Of a stretch of 63,908 nucleotides of DNA, positions 51,227 to 63,875 are shown piece by piece (within the stretch, counting starts at the first letter, position 1; every line of letters starts with the position of its first letter). Under the pieces are notes generated by a model, which saw only the letters and a list, made by a program, of their open reading frames with translations, was not told where the DNA came from and did not search any database. The stretch is from NCBI GenBank assembly GCA_003818205.1, contig RPRQ01000023.1, forward strand, positions 1 through 63,908. Reading direction: 5' to 3'. The DNA comes from Bacteroidales bacterium (GTDB lineage: Bacteria > Bacteroidota > Bacteroidia > Bacteroidales > Tenuifilaceae). Made by a program: the position numbers and the translations under genes.

Positions 51227-54200
51227 TTAGTCCTCATCCTCTTCAACGCCTACTTCAACGGCATGGTTAATATGAGTTGATTGATCTTGCTCCTCTTTCG
51301 AAAAAACTACCATATTATCAAACTCACGTAAGCCAGTACCTGCAGGAATTAGGTGTCCGCAAATAACGTTTTCTTTTAGACCGTCTAAATAGTCAACTTT
51401 TCCACGGATTGCTGCTTCGTTAAGAACCTTTGTTGTTTCCTGGAATGAAGCGGCTGACATAAAGCTGCTTGTTTGCAACGAAGCCCTAGTGATACCTTGT
51501 AGAACCTGACTTGAAGTTGCAGGAACGGCATCACGTGCGATAATCAGCTTTAAATCTTTACGTTTTAGAACAGAGTTCTCATCCCTCAATTTACGAGCGG
51601 TGATAATCATCCCCGGACGAACAATTGTTGAATCACCCGATTCAATCACAATTTTCTTATCGAAAATCCAATCGTTCTCATCCATAAAGTCCCACTTGTC
51701 AACAATCTGACGTTCAAGGAAGCGTGTATCGCCTGGATCCTCAATCTCCACCTTACGCATCATCTGGCGAACGATAATCTCAAAATGCTTATCGTTGATT
51801 TTCACACCCTGCATACGATAGACCTCTTGAACCTCGTTTACAATATACTCCTGAACCTTTGTGGGGCCTTTAATTGCTAAGATATCTGAAGGAGTAATGG
51901 CACCATCGGAAAGTGGAATACCAGCCTTCACATAGTCGTTCTCCTGAACAAGGATCTGTTTTGAAAGTTGTACTAGGTACTTCTTAACTTCACCAGTTTT
52001 TGAAGTAACAATTATCTCTCTGTTACCACGCTTAATCTTACCGAACGATACTTCACCATCAATCTCTGATACAACAGCTGGGTTTGAAGGGTTACGTGCC
52101 TCAAATAGTTCGGTTACTCGAGGAAGACCACCGGTGATGTCACCAGATTTACCCATTGCTCTTGGAATCTTAGAAAGGATATCCCCCGCTTTAACCTTTT
52201 TAGCATCATCAACAACGATATGTGCTGATACAGGTAGGTTGTACGAACGGAATACTTCTCCTTTACTATCAAGAATCTTAATCATTGGGTTCTTGGTCTT
52301 ATCACGAGAATCGATAATTACTTTCTCACGATAACCAGTCTGTTCATCAGACTCCTCTTTATATGTTACATCTTTTACAACTGAATCAAACTCTACAGTA
52401 CCTGCCGACTCTGAGATAATAACAGCATTCCATGGATCCCATTCGCAGATTAGCTGTCCCTTAGTAACGTTATCGTTATTATTTATGTAAAGTTTCGAAC
52501 CGTAAGGGATTGTATGGGTCGATAGTGTTATTCCTGTATTCCTATCGACAATACGCATTTCGGCTAATCGACCGATAACAATTAGGTATTTCTCACCATT
52601 CTCATCGGTTCGCTCAACGGTTTTAAGCTCCTCAATTTCTGCTTTACCCTCAAATCGTGCAACGATTTTTGAGTCAGCTATAATATTCGATGCAGTACCC
52701 CCAACGTGGAATGTACGCAGTGTAAGCTGTGTACCAGGCTCACCAATACTTTGAGCCGCAATAACACCTGTAGCCTCACCTATTTGTACCATTCTACCCG
52801 TTGCTAAGTTACGGCCATAACACTTAGCGCATACACCTTTCTTCGATTCGCAGGTTAACACTGAACGAATTTCAACCTGTTCAATCGGTGAACTATCAAT
52901 CTCTTTAGCAATCTCTTCGGTTAACTCTTCACCCGATGCTGTAATTAGGTTTCCTGTTAATGGATGGTATATATCATGAACAGTTGTACGTCCGAGTATT
53001 CGCTCATAAAGAGTCTCAACTACCTCCTCGTTCTTCTTGATTGCAGTAGCAACAAGACCACGAAGTGTACCACAATCGTTTTCAGTGATGATAACATCTT
53101 GTGATACGTCAACCAAACGACGGGTAAGATAACCTGCGTCAGCAGTTTTCAACGCTGTATCGGCAAGACCCTTACGAGCACCGTGGGTTGAGATGAAGTA
53201 CTCAAGAACCGAAAGACCCTCTTTAAAGTTAGAAAGAATTGGGTTTTCGATAATCTCACTTCCTGTTGAACCTGATTTCTGTGGTTTAGCCATAAGACCG
53301 CGCATACCGCAGAGCTGACGAATCTGCTCTTTCGATCCACGGGCACCAGAATCAAGCATCATGTAAACTGAGTTGAAGCCTTGGTTATCCTCTGAAAGTT
53401 TTTTCATAAGGATTAAGGTAAGCTTCGCATTGGTATGTGTCCAAATATCAATAATCTGATTGTAACGCTCGTTATTGGTGATTAGACCCATGTTATAGTT
53501 AGCCATAACTTCATCAACTTGGGCATAACCCTCATCAACAAGTTCTGCTTTATCCTTTGGAATAATCACATCGTCAAGGTTAAAAGATAGTCCTCCCTTA
53601 AAAGCCATGTAATAACCTAAGTCCTTAATATCATCAAGGAATTGAGCCGTAATAGCTGTTCCAGCTTTTTTCAATACTTTACCAATGATATCGCGAAGCG
53701 ATTTCTTAGTTAAAATATCATTGATATAACCGATCTCCTTTGGTACTGATTGATTGAAAATAATTCGACCAATGGTTGTATCGATATAATCATAACCAGC
53801 AGTACCATCCTCATTAATCTTCGCTTTACGAAGTTTAACAATTGCATGAAGATCTGCTGCTTTCTCATTGTAAGCAATAATTGCTTCCTCTGGTGAGTAG
53901 AATCTTAATCCTTCGCCCTTAGCATTCTTACGTGCTTTAGTGATGTAGTAAAGACCTAGAACCATGTCCTGTGAAGGCACGGTGATAGGTGCTCCGTTTG
54001 CAGGGTTTAGAATGTTATGTGAACCAAGCATCAAAAGTTGAGCTTCAAGAATAGCCTCGTTACCAAGGGGTAAGTGAACAGCCATCTGGTCACCGTCAAA
54101 GTCAGCGTTGAACGCTGTACATGAAAGTGGGTGTAGCTGAATCGCTTTACCTTCGATAAGTTTTGGCTGGAATGCTTGAATACCCAAGCGGTGGAGCGTA

Positions 54201-55516
54201 GGAGCACGGTTTAGTAAAACTGGGTGACCTTTAAGAACGTTCTCTAGGATATCCCAAACTACTGGATCCTTACGATCTACAATCTTCTTGGCTGATTTTA
54301 CAGTTTTAACGATACCACGCTCAATCAGCTTACGGATAACGAATGGCTTGTATAGCTCTGCAGCCATATCCTTTGGCAAACCACACTCGTGCATCTTTAG
54401 CTCAGGGCCAACGACGATTACCGAACGTGCAGAGTAGTCAACACGCTTACCGAGTAAGTTCTGACGGAAACGACCTTGTTTGCCCTTTAAACTGTCGCTC
54501 AAAGATTTCAGCGGACGATTTGCATCAGTTTTAACGGCATTAGCTTTACGTGAGTTATCGAATAAAGAGTCAACTGACTCCTGAAGCATACGTTTCTCGT
54601 TACGGAGAATTACCTCTGGTGCTTTAATCTCAATAAGTCTCTTTAAACGATTATTTCTGATAATCACCCTACGATATAGATCGTTTAGATCCGATGTCGC
54701 AAATCTTCCTCCATCCAGTGGAACCAGCGGACGGAGTTCGGGTGGGATAACAGGAATAACTTTAAGAATCATCCATTCAGGTTTGTTTACCTGAGTAGAT
54801 TCACGGAAAGCTTCCACAACGTTAAGTCTCTTAAGAGCCTCATTCTTTCTCTGTTGTGAAGTTTCAGTGTTTGCGCGGTTACGAAGATCGTATGAAAGAT
54901 CATCGAGTTGAAGGCGTGAAAGAAGCGTAAATAACGCATCAGCCCCCATCCCTGCAATAAATTTATTTGGATCGCTATCATCGAGATGTTGATTCTCTTT
55001 AGGTAGTGTTTCCAAAATATCTAGGTACTCCTCCTCTGTGAGGAAGTCAAGATACTTCACTCCATCAGCAGCCTTAATACCTGGGTTAATGACAACATAA
55101 CGCTCGTAGTAGATGATAACATCGAGCTTTTTTGAAGGCAAACCTAATAGGTATCCAATTTTATTGGGTAGTGAGCGGAAATACCAAATATGAGCCACAG
55201 GAACCACAAGATTGATGTGTCCCATCCTTTCGCGACGAACTTTCTTTTCAGTTACTTCAACACCGCAACGGTCGCAAACAATGCCCTTGTAACGGATACG
55301 TTTGTACTTACCGCAATGGCATTCGTAGTCTTTCACAGGACCGAAAATTCTTTCGCAGAATAGACCGTCACGTTCAGGTTTGTAAGTTCTATAGTTGATG
55401 GTTTCAGGTTTTAGCACCTCACCACTAGAGCGTTCTAGCACCTCCTCAGGCGAGGAGAGGCTGATTGTTATCTTTGTAAAGTTGCTTTTAACCTTATTTT
55501 CCCTTCTGAATGACAT
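51227..55516 (-). CDS. rpoC: RNA polymerase beta' subunit
   Basis: 1429 residues, typical for Bacteroidota. The N-terminal zinc site [20 protein letters not shown] is followed by the catalytic [12 protein letters not shown] (about residue 470), the trigger-loop region and the second zinc site ([13 protein letters not shown], about 890). The C-terminal [17 protein letters not shown] ends in an acidic tail. It lies 76 bases after rpoB on the same transcript. Confidence 0.98.
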   Translation of the reverse strand: MSFRRENKVKSNFTKITISLSSPEEVLERSSGEVLKPETINYRTYKPERDGLFCERIFGPVKDYECHCGKYKRIRYKGIVCDRCGVEVTEKKVRRERMGHINLVVPVAHIWYFRSLPNKIGYLLGLPSKKLDVIIYYERYVVINPGIKAADGVKYLDFLTEEEYLDILETLPKENQHLDDSDPNKFIAGMGADALFTLLSRLQLDDLSYDLRNRANTETSQQRKNEALKRLNVVEAFRESTQVNKPEWMILKVIPVIPPELRPLVPLDGGRFATSDLNDLYRRVIIRNNRLKRLIEIKAPEVILRNEKRMLQESVDSLFDNSRKANAVKTDANRPLKSLSDSLKGKQGRFRQNLLGKRVDYSARSVIVVGPELKMHECGLPKDMAAELYKPFVIRKLIERGIVKTVKSAKKIVDRKDPVVWDILENVLKGHPVLLNRAPTLHRLGIQAFQPKLIEGKAIQLHPLSCTAFNADFDGDQMAVHLPLGNEAILEAQLLMLGSHNILNPANGAPITVPSQDMVLGLYYITKARKNAKGEGLRFYSPEEAIIAYNEKAADLHAIVKLRKAKINEDGTAGYDYIDTTIGRIIFNQSVPKEIGYINDILTKKSLRDIIGKVLKKAGTAITAQFLDDIKDLGYYMAFKGGLSFNLDDVIIPKDKAELVDEGYAQVDEVMANYNMGLITNNERYNQIIDIWTHTNAKLTLILMKKLSEDNQGFNSVYMMLDSGARGSKEQIRQLCGMRGLMAKPQKSGSTGSEIIENPILSNFKEGLSVLEYFISTHGARKGLADTALKTADAGYLTRRLVDVSQDVIITENDCGTLRGLVATAIKKNEEVVETLYERILGRTTVHDIYHPLTGNLITASGEELTEEIAKEIDSSPIEQVEIRSVLTCESKKGVCAKCYGRNLATGRMVQIGEATGVIAAQSIGEPGTQLTLRTFHVGGTASNIIADSKIVARFEGKAEIEELKTVERTDENGEKYLIVIGRLAEMRIVDRNTGITLSTHTIPYGSKLYINNNDNVTKGQLICEWDPWNAVIISESAGTVEFDSVVKDVTYKEESDEQTGYREKVIIDSRDKTKNPMIKILDSKGEVFRSYNLPVSAHIVVDDAKKVKAGDILSKIPRAMGKSGDITGGLPRVTELFEARNPSNPAVVSEIDGEVSFGKIKRGNREIIVTSKTGEVKKYLVQLSKQILVQENDYVKAGIPLSDGAITPSDILAIKGPTKVQEYIVNEVQEVYRMQGVKINDKHFEIIVRQMMRKVEIEDPGDTRFLERQIVDKWDFMDENDWIFDKKIVIESGDSTIVRPGMIITARKLRDENSVLKRKDLKLIIARDAVPATSSQVLQGITRASLQTSSFMSAASFQETTKVLNEAAIRGKVDYLDGLKENVICGHLIPAGTGLREFDNMVVFSKEEQDQSTHINHAVEVGVEEDED

Positions 55517-55592
55517 AATCTGATTGTTAATAAGTTAAGTTTTGCATTAATAGCCATTCAATTAGCAATGGCAAAATGTTCAGCAAAACATG

Positions 55593-58500
55593 CTATTCAA
55601 GATTAACACTTAATCCTAGGCCACGAAGTTCGTGTAGGAGAACGTTCAACGACTCTGGAATACCAGGTTGAGGCATCGATTCACCTTTCACAATTGATTC
55701 GTAAGCTTTAGCACGCCCAACTACGTCATCGGACTTAATTGTAAGTATCTCCTGTAGGATATGAGATGCGCCGAATGCTTCAAGCGCCCAAACCTCCATT
55801 TCACCGAAACGCTGACCACCGAACTGTGCTTTACCGCCAAGTGGTTGCTGTGTGATTAGTGAGTAAGGGCCGATTGAACGAGCATGCATCTTATCATCTA
55901 CCATGTGACCCAGCTTAAGCATATAGATCATACCAACGGTAGCCGGTTGATCGAATCTTTCACCAGTACCACCATCATATAGATAGGTTTTCCCAAATCT
56001 TGGAATACCTGCCTTATCGGTGTAATCACATATATCTTCAAGCGTTGCGCCATCAAAAATATGGGTACTAAACTTAACCCCTAATTCTTTACCTGCCCAA
56101 CCAAGAACGGTTTCATAAATCTGTCCAAGGTTCATACGCGAAGGCACACCAAGCGGGTTGAGTACGATATCAACAGTAGTACCATCCTCAAGGTATGGCA
56201 TATCCTCATCACGTACAATCTTTGCAACAATACCTTTATTTCCGTGACGACCAGCCATCTTATCACCAACCTTTACCTTACGCTTCTTGGCAATGTAAAC
56301 TTTAGCTAGCTGAACAATACCTGCTGGTAGCTCATCCCCAATGGTGATATTGAACTTTTTCCGCTTGTATTCAGCATCATACTCTTTCCATTTGAGTATG
56401 TAGTTATGGATAATCGCTCTGATTGTTTCGTTCTTCTTCTTATCGGTTGTCCACTTGTTAGGGTTAACATTCTTATAGTCAATCTCAACCAGCATCTTAT
56501 GGGTAAACTTAATGCCACGTGGAATGATTTCACCATCGAAGTTATCGTAAACGCCCTGCGATGTTTTTCCATTTACTATGAAGAAAAGTTTATCAACTAA
56601 ACGATTAAACAGTTCGCCTACAACATTCTCAAACTCCTCGTCAATCTTAGCCAATAGATTCTTCTCAGTAACTTTACCCTTCTTAGGATCTTTTATTGAA
56701 CGAGAGAACAACATTTTATCGATTACAACACCGTGCAATGAAGGGGATGCTTTTAAAGATGCATCCTTAACATCACCCGCCTTATCGCCGAAAATAGCTC
56801 TTAGAAGTTTCTCTTCAGGTGTTGGATCAGATTCGCCTTTAGGGGTTATCTTTCCGATAAGAATATCACCAGGAGCAACATTAGCACCGATACGAATCAT
56901 CCCATTTTCGTCGAGGTCTTTTGTAGCCTCTTCGGAAACGTTAGGAATATCAGCAGTTAGCTCTTCTAACCCCCTTTTGGTATCTCTTACTTCAAGGATA
57001 TACTCATCGATATGGATTGATGTGAAAATATCATCGCGAACAATACGCTCGCTGATAACGATAGCATCCTCAAAGTTATACCCTTTCCAAGGCATGAACG
57101 CCACCTTAAGGTTCCGACCAAGAGCAAGTTCGCCCTTTTTTGTGCCATACCCTTCGGTAAGTATTTGTCCTTTTTTAACCTCTTGACCCTTTTCAACCAT
57201 AGGTTTAAGGTTGATACAGGTGCTTTGGTTGGTTTTCTTGAACTTAGGTAGCTTATAGCGCTTAACCTCAGGGTTAAAGCTAACAAAACGCTCCTCCTCT
57301 GTTCTATTGTATCGAACAACAATTTCCTCAGCATCAACGTATTCGATTGTCCCATCCTCTTCGGCAACCACCTGAACACGGCTATCGTAAACAACAGGAC
57401 CCTCGAGACCAGTACCTACAATTGGATCTTCAGGTTGTAACAATGGTACAGCCTGACGCATCATGTTTGATCCCATAAGCGCACGGTTTGCATCGTCGTG
57501 CTCAAGGAATGGTATAAGTGATGCTGCAATTGAAGCAATCTGGTTAGGAGCGATATCCATAAGGTCGATATTCTCTCTCTCAGCAAGAGGGAAGTCACCT
57601 TCGTAACGTGATTTAATCTTTGGGTTAGTAAAATTACCCTGCTCATCAAGGGAAGCATTTGCCTGAGCAATAATTTTTGCTTCCTCCTCCTCTGCGCTTA
57701 AATAGATAACATCCTCTTTGGTCATTCCAACCTTTCCATTATCAACTTTACGATAAGGAGTTTCGATAAAACCAAGCTTGTTAATCTTTGCAAAAACGCA
57801 AAGCGATGAAATAAGACCGATATTTGGTCCTTCAGGGGTTTCAATAGGGCATAAACGTCCGTAGTGCGTATAGTGAACGTCACGTACCTCAAAACCTGCA
57901 CGCTCACGCGACAAACCGCCCGGACCTAGTGCTGATAGACGACGTTTGTGGGTCATCTCCGCTAGAGGATTGGTTTGATCCATGAACTGTGAAAGCTGAT
58001 TCGTACCAAAGAACGAGTTGATAACCGAAGACAATGTCTTCGAGTTAATCAAATCAATTGGTGTAAATACCTCGTTGTCGCGAACGTTCATCCTTTCACG
58101 GATTGTTCTCGCCATACGAGCTAAACCAACGCTGAATTGACCTGCCAGTTGCTCACCTACAGTTCTTACGCGACGGTTACTCAAGTGGTCGATATCATCA
58201 ACATCAGCCTTTGAGTTGATTAGCTCAATCAGGTACTTAATAATTTCAATAATATCCTCTCTGGTTAGAACCTTAACATCCATCGCTGTGGATAGGTTAA
58301 GCTTTTTATTGATACGGTAACGACCCACTTCACCGAGATCGTAGCGTTTATCAGAGAAGAAAAGTTTATCAATTACATCGCGAGCGGTAGCCTCATCGGG
58401 TGGCTCTGAATTTCGTAATTGACGATAAATATGAACTACAGCCTCTTTTTCAGAGTTACATGGATCCTTCTGTAGTGTGTTATAAATAATAGCGTAATCT

Positions 58501-59402
58501 GAAATGCTCTGATTTTCCTTATGCAATAGTATCGACTTTGTTCCAGAATCAACGATATCATCGATATGGTCGTTTTCTAGAATCGTCTCGCGGTCAAGGA
58601 TAATCTCATTTCGTTCGATAGAAACCACTTCTCCGGTATCCTCATCAACGAAATCCTCAACCCATGTTTTAAGAACACGTGCAGCAAGTCTCTGCCCTAC
58701 ACATTTCTTGAGGTTCGCCTTAGAAACTTTAATTTCATCAGCAAGATTAAAAATTTCAAGAATGTTCTTATCACTTTCGTAACCAATTGCTCTCAGCAGA
58801 GTGGTTACAGGTAATTTCTTTTTACGATCGATGTAAGCATACATCACGTTGTTAATGTCTGTAGCAAACTCAATCCACGAACCCTTGAATGGGATAATAC
58901 GTGCAGAATAGAGTTTAGTACCATTGGCATGTACGCTTTGACCGAAGAAAACACCTGGTGAACGGTGAAGCTGAGAAACAACAACTCGCTCGGCACCGTT
59001 AATAACGAATGTTCCCCTTGGGGTCATGTAGGGGATAGTCCCCAAATAAACATCCTGAACAACGGTATCGAAATCTTCGTGTTCGGGATCGGTACAATAG
59101 AGTTTTAGCTTAGCCTTAAGCGGAACGCTAAAGGTTAAACCGCGCTCAAGACATTCCTCAATGGCATATCGAGGTGGATCGATATAGTAATCGAGAAACT
59201 CGAGTACAAAATTATTACGGGTATCTGTAATAGGGAAATTTTCGCCAAAAACCTTGAACAACCCTTCTCTTTTACGATCTTCGGGAGAAGTTCCAAGCTG
59301 GAAAAACTCTTCGAATGATTGTAACTGTATCTCAAGAAAATCGGGATACCTGATAGGGGATTCAGCTTTAGCGAAGCAAATTCTGTTAGTCTCTGGAAAC
59401 AT
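55593..59402 (-). CDS. rpoB: RNA polymerase beta subunit
   Basis: 1269 residues. The rifampicin region ([38 protein letters not shown]) has wild-type residues at the usual resistance positions. [12 protein letters not shown] and the C-terminal [22 protein letters not shown] are intact. About 98 bases with a hairpin separate it from rplL. Nothing unusual was seen. Confidence 0.98.
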   Translation of the reverse strand: MFPETNRICFAKAESPIRYPDFLEIQLQSFEEFFQLGTSPEDRKREGLFKVFGENFPITDTRNNFVLEFLDYYIDPPRYAIEECLERGLTFSVPLKAKLKLYCTDPEHEDFDTVVQDVYLGTIPYMTPRGTFVINGAERVVVSQLHRSPGVFFGQSVHANGTKLYSARIIPFKGSWIEFATDINNVMYAYIDRKKKLPVTTLLRAIGYESDKNILEIFNLADEIKVSKANLKKCVGQRLAARVLKTWVEDFVDEDTGEVVSIERNEIILDRETILENDHIDDIVDSGTKSILLHKENQSISDYAIIYNTLQKDPCNSEKEAVVHIYRQLRNSEPPDEATARDVIDKLFFSDKRYDLGEVGRYRINKKLNLSTAMDVKVLTREDIIEIIKYLIELINSKADVDDIDHLSNRRVRTVGEQLAGQFSVGLARMARTIRERMNVRDNEVFTPIDLINSKTLSSVINSFFGTNQLSQFMDQTNPLAEMTHKRRLSALGPGGLSRERAGFEVRDVHYTHYGRLCPIETPEGPNIGLISSLCVFAKINKLGFIETPYRKVDNGKVGMTKEDVIYLSAEEEEAKIIAQANASLDEQGNFTNPKIKSRYEGDFPLAERENIDLMDIAPNQIASIAASLIPFLEHDDANRALMGSNMMRQAVPLLQPEDPIVGTGLEGPVVYDSRVQVVAEEDGTIEYVDAEEIVVRYNRTEEERFVSFNPEVKRYKLPKFKKTNQSTCINLKPMVEKGQEVKKGQILTEGYGTKKGELALGRNLKVAFMPWKGYNFEDAIVISERIVRDDIFTSIHIDEYILEVRDTKRGLEELTADIPNVSEEATKDLDENGMIRIGANVAPGDILIGKITPKGESDPTPEEKLLRAIFGDKAGDVKDASLKASPSLHGVVIDKMLFSRSIKDPKKGKVTEKNLLAKIDEEFENVVGELFNRLVDKLFFIVNGKTSQGVYDNFDGEIIPRGIKFTHKMLVEIDYKNVNPNKWTTDKKKNETIRAIIHNYILKWKEYDAEYKRKKFNITIGDELPAGIVQLAKVYIAKKRKVKVGDKMAGRHGNKGIVAKIVRDEDMPYLEDGTTVDIVLNPLGVPSRMNLGQIYETVLGWAGKELGVKFSTHIFDGATLEDICDYTDKAGIPRFGKTYLYDGGTGERFDQPATVGMIYMLKLGHMVDDKMHARSIGPYSLITQQPLGGKAQFGGQRFGEMEVWALEAFGASHILQEILTIKSDDVVGRAKAYESIVKGESMPQPGIPESLNVLLHELRGLGLSVNLE

Positions 59403-59447
59403 CGTTGATCGAATTAGTTGAACCGATAATCAAAACAATAAAAAGGC

Positions 59448-59472
59448 TTAGAATCTATTAAATAGATTCTAA
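59448..59472 (-). promoter_or_regulatory. Hairpin between rplL and rpoB
   Basis: TTAGAATCTATT (59448-59459) and AATAGATTCTAA (59461-59472) are exact inverse copies separated by one base. In many bacteria a partial terminator or an RNase III processing site in this gap sets the ratio of ribosomal protein L12 to polymerase; this hairpin is a candidate for such a role. Confidence 0.6.
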
Positions 59473-59500
59473 ACCTCTAAATACCAATATCAGGCTTTCG

Positions 59501-59872
59501 CTATTTAAGTTCAACTTCTGCTCCTGCCTCTTCGAGTTGTGCTTTGAGAGATTGTGCTTCTTCTTTAGAAACGCCTTCTTTAACAGCTTTTGGAGCAGCG
59601 TCAACTAGGTCTTTAGCTTCTTTTAAACCAAGACCAGTTAGCTCTTTAACAAGTTTTACAACTTGTAACTTAGTACCTCCTGCTGATTTTAAAATAACGT
59701 CGAATGTTGATTTTTCAGCAACAACTGCTTCAGCAGCTGGAGCAGCAGCAACAGCAACAGCTGCAGCAGCTGGCTCGATGCCATATTCGTCTTTTAGAAT
59801 CTTAGCAAGCTCATTTACATCCTTTACGGAGAGGTTAACTAAATCTTCTGCAAATTTCTTAAGATCTGCCAT
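59501..59872 (-). CDS. rplL: 50S ribosomal protein L7/L12
   Basis: 123 residues. An N-terminal dimerisation region ([26 protein letters not shown]), an Ala-rich hinge and the C-terminal factor-binding domain ([42 protein letters not shown]) are complete. Confidence 0.98.
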   Translation of the reverse strand: MADLKKFAEDLVNLSVKDVNELAKILKDEYGIEPAAAAVAVAAAPAAEAVVAEKSTFDVILKSAGGTKLQVVKLVKELTGLGLKEAKDLVDAAPKAVKEGVSKEEAQSLKAQLEEAGAEVELK

Positions 59873-59907
59873 TTTTCCTTTGAGTTTAAATTAATTCCAA
59901 ACTAAAA

Positions 59908-60432
59908 TTATTGTTCTTTTTCTGATAGTGTTTTAACAACACCTGCAAGAATGTTACGACCGGATTGTAATGAAGAGATAACATTTTTAGCGGGTGATTG
60001 CAACAGAGCGATAACGTCAGCAACAAGTTCATTCTTGCTCTTAAGGCTAACGAGTGCTTCAAGTTGATTTTCACCTACATATATTGATTCTTCTACAAAA
60101 GCGGCCTTCAGTAAGGGTTTAGGATTCTTCTTACGGAATTCCTTGATAAGCTTTGCTGGAACGTTACCGGTTTCGGTAAACATTACAGATGTTGACCCTT
60201 TTATTGAGTCGTAGAGCTGTGTAAAATCTGATTTTCCACTGCGCTCCAACGCCTTAATGAATAGAGTGTTTTTAACCACTACCAACTCTACCTGTTTTTC
60301 AAAACATGTCCTACGTAGCTTGCTGGTTACTTCAGCATTCAACTCGGATATGTCTGTAAGATAGAAATGTGGGTATTGATTTATCTGCTCGGTAAGCTTA
60401 TCGATCAATAAATTTTTATCTTCCCTTCTCAT
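59908..60432 (-). CDS. rplJ: 50S ribosomal protein L10
   Basis: 174 residues. It has the L10 N-terminal domain (KNLLIDKLTEQINQYPHFYLTDISELNAEVTSKLRR...VVKNTLFIKAL) and C-terminal helices that bind L12 dimers. It is directly ahead of rplL (35 bases). Confidence 0.97.
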   Translation of the reverse strand: MRREDKNLLIDKLTEQINQYPHFYLTDISELNAEVTSKLRRTCFEKQVELVVVKNTLFIKALERSGKSDFTQLYDSIKGSTSVMFTETGNVPAKLIKEFRKKNPKPLLKAAFVEESIYVGENQLEALVSLKSKNELVADVIALLQSPAKNVISSLQSGRNILAGVVKTLSEKEQ

Positions 60433-60459
60433 AGTGCTATTGGGTCTGTAATAAGGTTA

Positions 60460-61161
60460 TTATTTCGCTTCGGCAACTGATTTGGTATCGATTGCAAGCC
60501 CTGGGCTCATCGTGCTGGAGATGTATATGCTTTTTACATAAGTACCTTTTGCTGATGAGGGTTTGAGTTTAATAATCGTATTAATAAACTCGTGAGCGTT
60601 ATCGACAATCTGTTCCGGTGCGAATGAAACCTTCCCGATTGATGAGTGGATAATTCCGAACTTATCAACCTTGAAGTCAATCTTACCCTGTTTTACCTCT
60701 TTTACAGCCTTGTCCACATCCATGGTAACTGTACCACTTTTGGGGTTTGGCATCAGACCACGTGGTCCTAGAACACGGCCAAGTGCACCCACTTTAGCCA
60801 TAACGGTTGGCATAGTGATGATAACATCAATATCAGTCCAACCGCCTTTTATCTTCTCGATAAAATCATCTAGTCCAACATAATCTGCACCCGCTTGGCG
60901 GGCAGCTTCTTCTTTATCAGGAGTACAAAGTACTAATACGCGGGTTACCTTACCCGTTCCGTGAGGAAGAGTAACAACACCACGCACCATTTGATTCGCT
61001 TTTCGTGGGTCAACGCCAAGACGTATGTCGAGGTCAACCGATGCGTCAAATTTTGTACTTGTAATATCCTTCAAAAGGGCAGCTGCTTCAGCAAGCCGGT
61101 ATTGCTTATCGGCTTCTAATTTTGACAGAGCAAGCTTCCTGTTCTTAGTCAGTTTAGTCAT
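60460..61161 (-). CDS. rplA: 50S ribosomal protein L1
   Basis: 233 residues. The L1 signature [17 protein letters not shown] (about residue 130) and the two-domain layout are complete. L1 often represses its own operon by binding the rplKA leader; I did not find a clear site here. Confidence 0.98.
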   Translation of the reverse strand: MTKLTKNRKLALSKLEADKQYRLAEAAALLKDITSTKFDASVDLDIRLGVDPRKANQMVRGVVTLPHGTGKVTRVLVLCTPDKEEAARQAGADYVGLDDFIEKIKGGWTDIDVIITMPTVMAKVGALGRVLGPRGLMPNPKSGTVTMDVDKAVKEVKQGKIDFKVDKFGIIHSSIGKVSFAPEQIVDNAHEFINTIIKLKPSSAKGTYVKSIYISSTMSPGLAIDTKSVAEAK

Positions 61162-61181
61162 TGCGCAATAGAGGTTAGAGG

Positions 61182-61622
61182 TTAATTACCCGGATAATTA
61201 CCGGTTACAGTTATACCCATACTGCGGGCAGTTCCTGCTACCATTTTCATCGCTGACTCCATAGTGAAGCAGTTCAGATCGGGCATTTTATCCTTTGCGA
61301 TTTCCTGTACCTGTTCCCAGGTAACTGAGGCAATCTTTTTACGGTTAGGCTCTGCGGAACCAGATTTCTGCTTCGATACTTCTAGCAGTTGAACGGCTAC
61401 CGGAGGGGTTTTAACGACGAAGTCGAAAGACTTATCGCCATACACTGTGATCACAACCGGAAGTACTTTCCCAGCCTGACCTTGAGTTCTTGCGTTGAAC
61501 TGCTTACAGAACTCCATTATGTTTACCCCTTTCGAGCCGAGAGCGGGACCTACAGGTGGTGATGGGTTAGCAGCACCGCCCTTGATCTGGAGTTTAATAA
61601 ATCCAGCAACTTCTTTAGCCAT
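61182..61622 (-). CDS. rplK: 50S ribosomal protein L11
   Basis: 146 residues. [37 protein letters not shown] is the N-terminal factor-binding domain, and the C-terminal RNA-binding domain ends [15 protein letters not shown]. It is 20 bases ahead of rplA. Confidence 0.98.
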   Translation of the reverse strand: MAKEVAGFIKLQIKGGAANPSPPVGPALGSKGVNIMEFCKQFNARTQGQAGKVLPVVITVYGDKSFDFVVKTPPVAVQLLEVSKQKSGSAEPNRKKIASVTWEQVQEIAKDKMPDLNCFTMESAMKMVAGTARSMGITVTGNYPGN

Positions 61623-61643
61623 AATGCTTTAGCTCTTAAGTTT

Positions 61644-62192
61644 TTATTCCTTTTCTACTTGCATAAAACTTAACTCCAAAGGAGTTTTTCGGCCGAAGAT
61701 TTTCACCATAACCTTCAGCTTCTTCTTTTCCTCGTTCACTTCTTCAATTACTCCGGAGAATGAGTTAAAAGGACCATCAATAACCTTCACCGTTTCACCT
61801 ACATAAAATGGAACATTTAGTTCTTCCTCATTACCAGCCAGCTCATCAACCTTACCTAAGATGCGATTAACCTCCGAGGTACGTAATGGTATAGGATCGT
61901 TCGTTTTAGGATCGCCTAAAAAGCCGATAACGTTAGGAATATCTTTAAGAATATGAGGTATCTCACCTACAAGGTTTGCTTCGATAAGAACATAACCGGG
62001 ATAGAAAATTCTCTCCTTGCTGATCTTTTTACCGTTTCGTATTTGGTAAACCTTCTCAGTAGGAATAAGAACTTGTGAGATAAAGTCGTGCAGCTTCAAA
62101 CGGTTGATCTCGTTATCAACGTACTCCTTTACCTTCTTTTCTTTCCCACCAATGGCTCGAAGAACATACCATTTCTTTACATTCTCTTCCAT
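61644..62192 (-). CDS. nusG: Transcription termination/antitermination factor NusG
   Basis: 182 residues. The NGN domain (KKWYVLRAIGGKEKKVKEYVDNEI...ILIPTEKV with FYPGYVLIEA) and the KOW domain (GETVKVIDGPFNSFSGVIEEVNEEKKKLKVMVKIFGRKTPLEL) are complete. It lies 17 bases after secE. Confidence 0.97.
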   Translation of the reverse strand: MEENVKKWYVLRAIGGKEKKVKEYVDNEINRLKLHDFISQVLIPTEKVYQIRNGKKISKERIFYPGYVLIEANLVGEIPHILKDIPNVIGFLGDPKTNDPIPLRTSEVNRILGKVDELAGNEEELNVPFYVGETVKVIDGPFNSFSGVIEEVNEEKKKLKVMVKIFGRKTPLELSFMQVEKE

Positions 62193-62209
62193 TGCAGTTC
62201 CTATTGATT

Positions 62210-62401
62210 TTAGTAAAGCAACTTGTAAATGAATTCCATAATATTCTCAAAACTAATGTCCATGAGGAACACAACCACTGCGATCAATAGGGAAGCAATC
62301 ATTGCTATCAATGCGCTGGATTGAAGATCTTTCCACGTTGGCCACGAAACCTTGTGAACAAGTTCACTATACGTTTCGTTAAAATATTCTACTATTTTCA
62401 T
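62210..62401 (-). CDS. secE: Preprotein translocase subunit SecE
   Basis: 63 residues from ATG 62401; an upstream in-frame extension would run into the tRNA-Trp gene and is not used. MKIVEYFNETYSELVHKVSWPTWKDLQSSALIAMIASLLIAVVVFLMD shows the conserved W-P-T/S motif and the single membrane helix of the short SecE form. Confidence 0.95.
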   Translation of the reverse strand: MKIVEYFNETYSELVHKVSWPTWKDLQSSALIAMIASLLIAVVVFLMDISFENIMEFIYKLLY

Positions 62402-62415
62402 GTGTGGATATTTTT

Positions 62416-62488
62416 TGCACGGGAGGAGCGACTCGAACGCCCGACACTCGGTTTTGGAGACCGATGCTCTACCAACTGAGCTACACCC
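62416..62488 (-). tRNA. tRNA-Trp (CCA anticodon)
   Basis: The minus strand reads ACGGGTGTAGCTCAGTTGG at the 5' end, an anticodon stem TCGGT-CTCCAAA-ACCGA with anticodon CCA, and a T-arm GGGCGTTCGAGTCGCTC. The acceptor stem has one T-T mismatch. CCA is not encoded. The place between tuf and secE is conserved in Bacteroidota. Confidence 0.95.
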
Positions 62489-62542
62489 GTAGGCAAAGAT
62501 TGATCCCATGAGGGATCAATCCTTTTTTATAAATATTGAATA

Positions 62543-63730
62543 TTATTCAACGATATCGATTACCTGACCAGCACCAACAGTACGTCCACCTTCGCGGATA
62601 GCGAAACGTAAACCTTTGTTGATAGCTACTGGATAGATAAGGTTAACAGTAATTGTAACGTTATCACCAGGCATTACCATCTCAACACCTTCTGGCAATT
62701 GGATCTCTCCAGTTACGTCAAGGGTACGTAAGTAGAACTGAGGACGATAGTTGTTGTGGAATGGGGTATGACGTCCACCTTCCTCTTTCTTCAGTACGTA
62801 AACCTCAGCTTTGAACTTGGTATGAGGAGTGATTGAACCTGGTTTAGCAAGTACCTGACCACGTTTAATCTCATTCTTGTCAACACCACGAAGTAGAAGA
62901 CCAACGTTATCGCCGGCTTCACCTCTATCAAGTATCTTACGGAACATTTCAACGCCAGTTACCACTGATTTTTTCTTCTCCGCGCCTAAACCAACGATTT
63001 CAATTTCCTCACTGGTTAAGATAACACCAGTTTCGATTCTACCTGTTGCAACGGTACCACGGCCAGTGATTGAGAATACGTCCTCAACTGGCATTAGGAA
63101 TGGTTTTTCATTCTCACGTGGAGGAATTGGAATATAAGAATCGACAGCATCCATCAGCTCCATTACTTTCTCAACCCAAACAGGTTCACCGTTAAGTGCA
63201 CCAAGAGCTGAACCACGAATAACAGGAGCATTATCGCCATCGAATTTGTAGAAACTTAAAAGTTCGCGAACTTCCATTTCAACTAGTTCAAGCATTTCAG
63301 GATCGTCAACCATATCGCATTTGTTTAAGAAAACGACAAGATAAGGTACGTTAACCTGACGAGCTAGTAGAATATGCTCACGAGTTTGTGGCATAGGACC
63401 ATCAGTAGCTGCAACTACAATAATTGCACCGTCCATCTGAGCAGCGCCTGTAACCATATTCTTAACATAGTCAGCGTGACCAGGACAGTCAACGTGAGCG
63501 TAGTGACGATTTGCAGTTGAATACTCAACGTGTGCGGTATTAATGGTAATACCTCTCTCCTTTTCTTCAGGAGCATTGTCGATAGAATCGAATGAACGAT
63601 ATTCGGATAGTCCTTTTTCTGCAAGAATTTTAGTAATAGCTGCAGTAAGAGTGGTCTTACCATGGTCAACGTGACCAATAGTTCCGACATTTACGTGTGG
63701 TTTCGACCTATCAAATTTTTCTTTTGCCAT
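62543..63730 (-). CDS. tuf: Translation elongation factor Tu
   Basis: 395 residues from ATG 63730 ([20 protein letters not shown]). A longer in-frame start at 63799 would overlap the tRNA-Thr gene and is rejected. GHVDHGKTT (P-loop), [12 protein letters not shown] and SALGALNG show the complete GTPase domain, and the C-terminal domains are intact. Confidence 0.98.
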   Translation of the reverse strand: MAKEKFDRSKPHVNVGTIGHVDHGKTTLTAAITKILAEKGLSEYRSFDSIDNAPEEKERGITINTAHVEYSTANRHYAHVDCPGHADYVKNMVTGAAQMDGAIIVVAATDGPMPQTREHILLARQVNVPYLVVFLNKCDMVDDPEMLELVEMEVRELLSFYKFDGDNAPVIRGSALGALNGEPVWVEKVMELMDAVDSYIPIPPRENEKPFLMPVEDVFSITGRGTVATGRIETGVILTSEEIEIVGLGAEKKKSVVTGVEMFRKILDRGEAGDNVGLLLRGVDKNEIKRGQVLAKPGSITPHTKFKAEVYVLKKEEGGRHTPFHNNYRPQFYLRTLDVTGEIQLPEGVEMVMPGDNVTITVNLIYPVAINKGLRFAIREGGRTVGAGQVIDIVE

Positions 63731-63793
63731 AACTCCAGATATTAATTTACAATTATAATTTTTAAAATTTGATATTCGCCTTATAAAAAATTG

Positions 63794-63865
63794 AGCCAAT
63801 GATGAGAATTGAACTCATGACCCCTTCCTTACCAAGGAAGTGCTCTACCCCTGAGCTACATCGGC
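63794..63865 (-). tRNA. tRNA-Thr (GGT anticodon)
   Basis: The minus strand reads GCCGATGTAGCTCAGGGGTA, anticodon stem CTTCC-TTGGTAA-GGAAG (anticodon GGT) and acceptor 3' end CATTGGC; the stem pairs fully with one G-T. CCA is not encoded. Confidence 0.95.
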
Positions 63866-63875
63866 TTATACATAG